A DNA stretch of 33,122 nt from CAYQTE01 sp964420285 (GTDB taxonomy: Bacteria > Planctomycetota > Phycisphaerae > Tepidisphaerales > Tepidisphaeraceae): contig CAYQTE010000057.1 of assembly GCA_964420285.1 (NCBI GenBank), forward strand, positions 1 to 33,122. The letters are read 5' to 3'. The notes below the pieces were generated by a model that saw only the letters and a list, made by a program, of their open reading frames with translations, was not told where the DNA came from and did no database searches. Positions 28,367 to 33,122 of this stretch are shown here, piece by piece (within the stretch, counting starts at the first letter, position 1; each line of letters starts with the position of its first letter). The position numbers and the translations under genes are program-made.

Positions 28367-30733
28367 TTACATCCCTTCCTTGATGGTAATTGTCTGCGGC
28401 AGCGTGAACGTCGCTTTCACCGGCAAATTGCGCGACGAGTCGCCCGCATAGATCGTGTAGTCGCCCGCCTCGGCAACCCACGCGTGCTTGGCCGGATCGT
28501 AGTAGGCGAATGCGGACGCATCCAGCTTAATCGACACCGCGCCGTTTCCGCCGGCCGCAACCGTGATCTTCTGGAACGCCTTGAGTTCCTTCGGCGGGCG
28601 GGGAAACGCGGGATTGGGATTGTTCTGCTGAACATAAACCTGCACCACCTCGGCGCCGTCGCGTTGGCCGGTGTTGTTCACCGTCGCCTGCACCGAGACC
28701 TGTCCATCGGCGCCGGCCGGCGTGAGTTTCAAATCCGATACGCCGAACTGCGTGTAGGACAATCCAAACCCGAAGGGGAATTGCGGCTCGATGTTCTTGG
28801 AATCGAACCAGCGGTAGCCCACGAAAATGCCCTCGGAATAGGTTTCCTGCGGGCCGGAATCGGCGGTCATGCTTCCGCGTCCGCCGCCGCCGCGTCCGCC
28901 GCCGGCGGGGCTGGTGCCGGGGTATTGGTTGGGATCGTTGTTGGCGTGTGCCGGAGAATCAGAGAGCTTTCTGGGCCAGGAGCAGGCAAGATGGCCCGAC
29001 GGATTCACATCGCCAAAGAGCACGCGCGCCAGCGCGTTGCCGCCCTCGGTGCCGCCGTACCAGTACATGATCAGGCCGGCCGCGTCGGAAATCCACGGGT
29101 CGACGACACTGGGGCTGCCGCCGGTCAGAACTACGATCGTCTTCGGGTTGGCCTTGGCCACCGCGGCGATCAGTTCCGCCTGCCCGGCCGGTAGATTCAT
29201 GTCCCGCCGGTCGCCGCCTTCCTGGTCCTGTGAGCGATACAGGCCGGCGACGACGATCGCGACATCCGCGTTCTTCGCCGCATCGACGGCCGCGGTGATA
29301 AGAGCCGCCGGATCAGCAGGAGCAGCGCCGCCTCCGCCCGGCCGCCCACCACCCCGGCCGGCGCCGGCATACCCCTGCACGTAATTCACCTTGATGCCGC
29401 TTCCGGCTCGGCGGGTAATCCCGTCCAGCGGCGTGATCTCGTAGCTGGTCTTGATCTGGGCGGAGTTGCCGTCATGGGCGGTCTTGGTGTTGGCATTCTG
29501 CCCGATCACCGCGATCGTCTTGATCTTCGTCGCATCCAGCGGCAGAACCTGCTTGTCGTTCTTGAGCAGCACGCAACCGGATTCCTCAATCTTGCGCGCC
29601 GCCTCGATGTGCGCCGGGGCCATCAGCGGGACTTTCACCTGGTCAATCTTCGGCCCATCGAGCAGGCCGGTAAACGCCATCACCCGTAGATTCCGCAACA
29701 CCTTGTCATCGATGGTGGCCATGGTGACGGTCGGCGGGGTGGCGGTGACGGCTGTCATTAGTGCCGTGCCGAAAAAGTCATTATCATGCGGATTAGCCCC
29801 GCGGCCGCCGAGGTTGCTGCCCATTTCCAGATCGAGTCCGTTGTTGGCGCAGCCGACGGTCGAGTGCGCGCCGCCCCAGTCGGTCATCACCAGGCCCTGG
29901 AAATTCCAGTCCTTCTTGAGAACCTGCATGAGGAGGAATTCGTTCTCCGAGCAATACTGCCCGTTCACCCGGTTGTACGCCGACATGACGCACCACGCGT
30001 GCGCCTCGGTGACGGATGCCTTGAACGCCGGCAGGTAGATCTCGCGCATCGTGCGCTCATCGGCATGCACATTGACCGAGCCGCGCTGGCTCTCCTGGTT
30101 ATTCAGCGCGTAGTGCTTGGCCGTGGACGCAACCCCGTGCGACTGCATGCCGTTGATGAATCCAACCGCCATCCGGCCGGCCAGGTAGGGGTCTTCGCCG
30201 AAGTATTCGCTGTTGCGCCCGTTGAGCGGCGTGCGCATGATGCACATGGCGGGGCTGAGCATGATGTTCTTGCCGCGGGTGCGGGCCTCGTCGCCGATGA
30301 CATCGCCATAGGCCTTGGCCAGGTCCATGTCGAAAGTACAGGCCAGGCCGATATCGGCCGGGAGCGCGGTGGCAAAGTCATCCGTGTGATTGGCCGAGCC
30401 GAACCGGTCGGTCTGGTTCTCCTCGCGCACACCCTGTGGCCCATCGGACATCCACAGCTTGGGGATATTGAATCGCGGCAGCCCGGGCGACGTGAATGTG
30501 CCATCGGAATGCAGCAGCGAGATCTTCTCGGCCAGCGTCAGCCGCGGCAGCAGATCGCGGGCGCGCTGATCGGGTGTTTTGGACGAATCCCGCCAGACCG
30601 CATCCGGTCCGCCAATATCCGGCGCCGCCGCCCCGGCCGGCGCCGGCTGCGCCTGGGCGCCCGGAATATAAATGACGGCCAATACCGCCAGACCCAATAC
30701 CAACGGAATCCCGAGGAGTCGCAGCGCGTTCAT
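28367..30733 (-). CDS. Secreted GH3-family beta-glucosidase
   Basis: A 788-residue glycoside hydrolase family 3 enzyme that removes beta-linked sugars from oligosaccharide ends by a retaining mechanism. A signal peptide or anchor spans residues about 5-29. The (beta/alpha)8 domain contains LWMSDGPQGVREE, the KHYALNNQE box and the nucleophile D285 in VMTDWGG. The alpha/beta sandwich domain follows (GCVLLKNDKQVLPLD, VIVLTGGSPSVV-like stretch), then a fibronectin-III-like C-terminal domain (TVNNTGQRDGAEVVQVYV). Gly/Arg-rich inserts occur near residues 500-515 and 645-665. The ATG at 30733 starts the signal sequence; longer frames upstream are not supported. It would supply sugars to the neighbouring catabolic genes. 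Confidence 0.93.
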   Translation of the reverse strand: MNALRLLGIPLVLGLAVLAVIYIPGAQAQPAPAGAAAPDIGGPDAVWRDSSKTPDQRARDLLPRLTLAEKISLLHSDGTFTSPGLPRFNIPKLWMSDGPQGVREENQTDRFGSANHTDDFATALPADIGLACTFDMDLAKAYGDVIGDEARTRGKNIMLSPAMCIMRTPLNGRNSEYFGEDPYLAGRMAVGFINGMQSHGVASTAKHYALNNQESQRGSVNVHADERTMREIYLPAFKASVTEAHAWCVMSAYNRVNGQYCSENEFLLMQVLKKDWNFQGLVMTDWGGAHSTVGCANNGLDLEMGSNLGGRGANPHDNDFFGTALMTAVTATPPTVTMATIDDKVLRNLRVMAFTGLLDGPKIDQVKVPLMAPAHIEAARKIEESGCVLLKNDKQVLPLDATKIKTIAVIGQNANTKTAHDGNSAQIKTSYEITPLDGITRRAGSGIKVNYVQGYAGAGRGGGRPGGGGAAPADPAALITAAVDAAKNADVAIVVAGLYRSQDQEGGDRRDMNLPAGQAELIAAVAKANPKTIVVLTGGSPSVVDPWISDAAGLIMYWYGGTEGGNALARVLFGDVNPSGHLACSWPRKLSDSPAHANNDPNQYPGTSPAGGGRGGGGRGSMTADSGPQETYSEGIFVGYRWFDSKNIEPQFPFGFGLSYTQFGVSDLKLTPAGADGQVSVQATVNNTGQRDGAEVVQVYVQQNNPNPAFPRPPKELKAFQKITVAAGGNGAVSIKLDASAFAYYDPAKHAWVAEAGDYTIYAGDSSRNLPVKATFTLPQTITIKEGM

Positions 30734-30863
30734 GTTAGTTCCCAAGCGTAAAAGTGACCGATCAACCAGCGGCTTAGATCGCTGTATGGGTGGCGATGTT
30801 ACCTGCGCCCAATCGCCCGTGCAATCGGGCGATTTCTCACTCCGAAGGGAGCTGCCCAACTTC

Positions 30864-30893
30864 TTGCGTCGTCTGCCCCGAATTTGGTACATT
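30864..30893 (+). promoter_or_regulatory. Candidate promoter for the HEPN gene
   Basis: TTGCGT (30864-30869), 18-base spacer, TACATT (30888-30893). The predicted start lies only a few bases before the ATG at 30904, which has no Shine-Dalgarno, so the message may be nearly leaderless. Confidence 0.4.
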
Positions 30894-30903
30894 TTTCCGC
30901 AAT

Positions 30904-31485
30904 ATGCCATCGCGGTCCTTCATTCTCTGGAACAACGGCCGGCGCCAGGCGTTGGATCAAATTGCCGCTGCGCATGCGGCAGTCGGTGGCGTTGGGCCGG
31001 GTCGTCGCTACGCGACCCAGCAGCTCAACCAGGCATACGCGATGCTCTTATCGAGCCAGTTTCAGGGCTTCTGCCGCGACCTGCATTCCGAAGCGGTCGA
31101 TCACATCTGTGGGCCAGTAGCCGCCGGTAACGTTCGCATGCTTCTGCTCCGCAAACGCTTTACAACCGGTCGGAGACTCGACTTCGGCAATCCGAATCCC
31201 GGGAACTTGGGTGCCGATTTCGATTTCTTTGATCTGAAATTGTGGACTGCCTTAAGGGCACACGACAGAGCGAATGAGGGACGAAACAAAGCGCTGGAAA
31301 CGCTGAACAACTGGCGCAATGCCATCGCGCATCAAGATTTCGATCCTGCGAGGCTCGGCGGGCGCATCACCGTTCGTCTCAACGACGTGCGGCTCTGGCG
31401 GCGGACGTGCGAAGATCTGGCGGTCGATATGGACGTGGTAGTTGGGACGCACGTTGCTACAATCACAGGGGTGGATCCATGGTAA
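30904..31485 (+). CDS. HEPN-like protein with Rx4H motif
   Basis: A 193-residue, mostly helical protein. NNWRNAIAHQDF contains R138-x4-H143, the catalytic-type motif of HEPN domains, which act as RNases in many toxin-antitoxin, abortive-infection and CRISPR-linked proteins. The helix carrying it is preceded by RANEGRNKALETL, fitting the fold. The start at the ATG before PSRSFILWNNGRRQ is chosen because the region upstream looks non-coding. The stop lies ten bases before the start of a small basic partner gene, as in a two-gene module. The exact family is not recognised; an inactive HEPN scaffold is possible. Confidence 0.7.
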   Translation: MPSRSFILWNNGRRQALDQIAAAHAAVGGVGPGRRYATQQLNQAYAMLLSSQFQGFCRDLHSEAVDHICGPVAAGNVRMLLLRKRFTTGRRLDFGNPNPGNLGADFDFFDLKLWTALRAHDRANEGRNKALETLNNWRNAIAHQDFDPARLGGRITVRLNDVRLWRRTCEDLAVDMDVVVGTHVATITGVDPW

Positions 31486-31495
31486 AGGTGCACTC

Positions 31496-31792
31496 ATGAG
31501 TGAGAAGAACAAACCCCGTGGTCAGACGGCCTCGGCTCTCTCCGTCGGGGAAAAGGTCTTTGTGCGATTTGGCAAGAAGAAGCGGCTGGTGCGCATCATC
31601 GAAGATCGCGGGAAGATCGGCCGAGACGGCCGACGTCTGCTCCGCGTAGCGTTCTCGTTGCCTGACGGCGCACCGGTGCAGATGTTCGAGATTCCCGCCG
31701 AGGACGTGACGCGACAACGAAGAAATCGGAGGATCGAGCCGAAACTCGCGTTGCCGGTCAAAACGGCAGGTGGTATCGCGGGCCTGCGCTAG
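31496..31792 (+). CDS. Small basic hypothetical protein downstream of the HEPN gene
   Basis: A 98-residue protein that I do not recognise. It is Lys/Arg-rich, and the strand pattern (GEKVFVRFGKKKRLVRIIEDRG, then LLRVAFSLPDGAPVQMFEI over residues about 17-65) suggests a small beta-barrel of the SH3/KOW sort that could bind nucleic acid. It begins ten bases after the HEPN stop, so the two are likely cotranscribed; it may be the antitoxin or an accessory subunit. Its stop overlaps the end of an opposing minus-strand frame. Confidence 0.6.
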   Translation: MSEKNKPRGQTASALSVGEKVFVRFGKKKRLVRIIEDRGKIGRDGRRLLRVAFSLPDGAPVQMFEIPAEDVTRQRRNRRIEPKLALPVKTAGGIAGLR

Positions 31793-31867
31793 ACCGTTGT
31801 GCCCCACTCGGCGATCGCGTTCTTGAGCCAATTTCCGTATTCGACGACAAAGCGTCGGGGCTTCCGG

Positions 31868-32107
31868 TCAAAGCGCCATCCACAGCAAAAGCGATTTTCC
31901 CGCCTGGCGGGACCTGCGTGCGTATGCAACGAGCTCTTGCAGATACTCCTCCGCGGCGGAAAACCCGAGCCCCTCGAACTCCTCTGTTGCGGCCCATTTC
32001 TCGGCAACCGATTCCAGCACCTCGTCATCAAGCGAGGCTGGTCGCACAAATTGACAGACGCAATTATGTGTCTGGCTTGCTACCGCCGATACCGCGTTAC
32101 TCTTCAT
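31868..32107 (-). CDS. Small acidic hypothetical protein, possibly truncated by a frameshift
   Basis: A 79-residue frame (SLDDEVLESVAEKWAATEEF, then FSAAEEYLQELVAYARRSRQ) whose ATG overlaps the last codons of the HU-domain gene, an arrangement that implies translational coupling. I do not recognise the family. It stops at 31868. However, the +1 frame continues with a well-formed coding stretch (RFDRKPRRFVVEYGNWLKN and on) to a stop at 31789-31791. Removing one base from the T4 run (31887-31890, minus strand) or the A4 run (31895-31898, minus strand) would join them into a protein of about 106 residues. It is either a recent frameshift, a sequencing error or programmed shifting. Confidence 0.55.
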   Translation of the reverse strand: MKSNAVSAVASQTHNCVCQFVRPASLDDEVLESVAEKWAATEEFEGLGFSAAEEYLQELVAYARRSRQAGKSLLLWMAL

Positions 32108-33008
32108 CGGGCGTATAAGGAGAGTACCATTCCAACGAGAACACGTCCGGCATCGCGGGTTTCATGCCAAACGCAACTTCTTTCACCGCCGGCGCAATAG
32201 TGAATTTCAGTTTCTGCGTCGCTGGCACCTCGACGGTTTCCCCTTTGCGTGGCCCAAATGCCATGGTCATCTTTCTGGCCGGGCGATCAATTTGTGTAAG
32301 AAGGCCGATGCCTGGAATGGGGAAACCTTCTGCCACGAGTTCGCCGGCGAGATCAGCTTGCGCCTGGAGGAACGCCCGGGCCTGCGGAACGGTTAGGCCT
32401 GCTTTCGTCGCTATGGCGCTGATGATATTTTGAGGATCGGGTCGCGACGGCATGCTGTTCACCTCCTGCTCGGTGGGATAGATGGGGCCCTGTATTTTCG
32501 GGAAATCCCGAATGAGATTTGTACGCCCCAAGTTCGCGTGGTCAGCAGGCCATCCCCACATTTCATCAAACTCAACCAGATCAACTTGGCAGTCGTCGCG
32601 CAGAGGTAGCGACCGGAAGTCTCCGTTGGCGACGGCATCGCGCACGACCGAAAACAGCGTTACCCCAAACACGCCCGCGACGGTGGCATCCTCGCACGGC
32701 GGGAGTGATATCGAATTACCGTCTAGAAGGACAAAAGAGATCCCAAAGCGCCCGGCCTGCATGTAGGCCTTAGACCAATTGGGAAGAGCAAGTGTGGGGC
32801 CGTTAAGAGCACGCGTCCATTCGCCATCCCGCTCGTGATGTTCACGGACATCAAAGTTGATGGCCAGTAAGCCCTGTTGGCACAGCTTAAGGCCGATTTC
32901 GACGGCGGCGATCGGGATTCCAACGCTGGATTGCGAGTCAACCCTGGCCTGAATGTATTTGCAGATTGGCCCGAGGTCGTTGTTGAAATTGATTGTGTAT
33001 TTGGCCAT
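32097..33008 (-). CDS. Hypothetical protein with C-terminal HU/IHF-like domain
   Basis: A 303-residue protein. Residues 1 to about 185 are an unrecognised domain (VGIPIAAVEIGLKLCQQ, GRFGISFVLLDG, EFDEMWGWPADHANLG). Residues about 190-281 look like an HU-type DNA-bending domain: NIISAIATKAGLTVPQARAFLQ, then FPIPGIGLL, IDRPARK, GETVEVPATQKLKFTIAPAVKE, which follows HU's order of PGFGTF, NPQTGEEI and PAKKVPKF. GGAAG precedes the ATG. It overlaps the next small gene by 11 bases. The nearby tRNA 3' end suggests an island location. The HU call is by eye and needs a profile check. Confidence 0.65.
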   Translation of the reverse strand: MAKYTINFNNDLGPICKYIQARVDSQSSVGIPIAAVEIGLKLCQQGLLAINFDVREHHERDGEWTRALNGPTLALPNWSKAYMQAGRFGISFVLLDGNSISLPPCEDATVAGVFGVTLFSVVRDAVANGDFRSLPLRDDCQVDLVEFDEMWGWPADHANLGRTNLIRDFPKIQGPIYPTEQEVNSMPSRPDPQNIISAIATKAGLTVPQARAFLQAQADLAGELVAEGFPIPGIGLLTQIDRPARKMTMAFGPRKGETVEVPATQKLKFTIAPAVKEVAFGMKPAMPDVFSLEWYSPYTPDEE

Positions 33009-33067
33009 GTAGTCTTCCGTGGCAGCGAACGACGATTCTATCGCATGCGAATTTCGGGAAGAGAAAT

Positions 33068-33122
33068 TGGAGCCATGGGGATTTGAACCCCAAATTCCAC
33101 CATGCCATGGTGGCGTGATCCC
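33068..33122 (-). tRNA. tRNA-Ala(GGC), 3' part, cut by the window edge
   Basis: On the minus strand the anticodon stem CCACC/GGTGG holds the loop ATGGCAT with anticodon GGC (plus-strand 33104-33106), the same loop as in other bacterial tRNA-Ala(GGC). The T-arm is TGGGG-TTCAAAT-CCCCA. The acceptor 3' strand TGGCTCC plus discriminator A ends at 33068 and has U at position 70, the tRNA-Ala identity position. CCA is not encoded. The D-arm and 5' acceptor strand lie beyond the window. Confidence 0.9.

Noticed and set aside
29786..30751. 321-codon plus-strand frame opposite the GH3 gene
   Set aside because: Antisense to a complete GH3 catalytic domain.

Overview
The window looks like a chromosomal segment of a GC-rich planctomycete, probably of the Phycisphaerae type. 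This is an inference from four things: a bacterial microcompartment (BMC) locus, many Tat-exported catabolic enzymes, Thr/Ala/Pro-rich low-complexity tails, and multiheme cytochromes. No ribosomal marker is present, so the placement is not firm.

Region 1 (about 0.57-7.24 kb) is a BMC locus. A minus-strand operon starts with a FadR-type GntR regulator and continues with three hexameric shell proteins (BMC-H), a pentameric vertex protein (BMC-P), a SufS-like PLP enzyme, two more BMC-P proteins and a class II aldolase. A divergent plus-strand arm encodes a DapA-family lyase and a tandem-domain shell protein (BMC-T). All three enzymes carry an amphipathic helix resembling an encapsulation peptide, N-terminal on the SufS-like enzyme and C-terminal on the two aldolases. 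No aldehyde dehydrogenase, phosphotransacylase or alcohol dehydrogenase is visible, so this does not look like a standard metabolosome. A near-perfect GTATAC palindrome sits in the divergent promoter.

Region 2 (7.3-7.75 kb) is a relB-like antitoxin followed by a toxin gene reduced to its two ends by an out-of-frame internal deletion.

Region 3 (7.76-15.9 kb, minus strand) is a redox cluster. It has one [NiFe]-hydrogenase large subunit, two very similar small subunits, a seven-heme cytochrome c, a four-heme/sulfatase-modifying-factor fusion and two Tat-exported aldo/keto reductase-fold proteins.

Region 4 (16.0-28.35 kb) is a cluster for a sugar acid or related small molecule. It has two Tat-exported enolase-superfamily proteins, a double-cupin protein, a Tat-exported DapA-like protein, two Tat-exported DUF362 proteins, a sugar-acid-type MFS transporter, a Tat-exported amidohydrolase and a cytoplasmic ACMSD-family amidohydrolase. 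Next to it, at 28.37-30.73 kb, is a secreted GH3 beta-glucosidase. Oxidase/reductase, lactonase-like, dehydratase-like and aldolase-like folds all bear export signals, which suggests an extracytoplasmic sugar-oxidation route. Some of these proteins lack the usual catalytic residues.

Region 5 (30.9-33.1 kb) is accessory DNA beside the 3' end of a tRNA-Ala(GGC) gene that runs off the right edge. It holds a HEPN-type protein with a small partner, and a protein with a C-terminal HU-like domain followed by a small, probably frameshifted gene.
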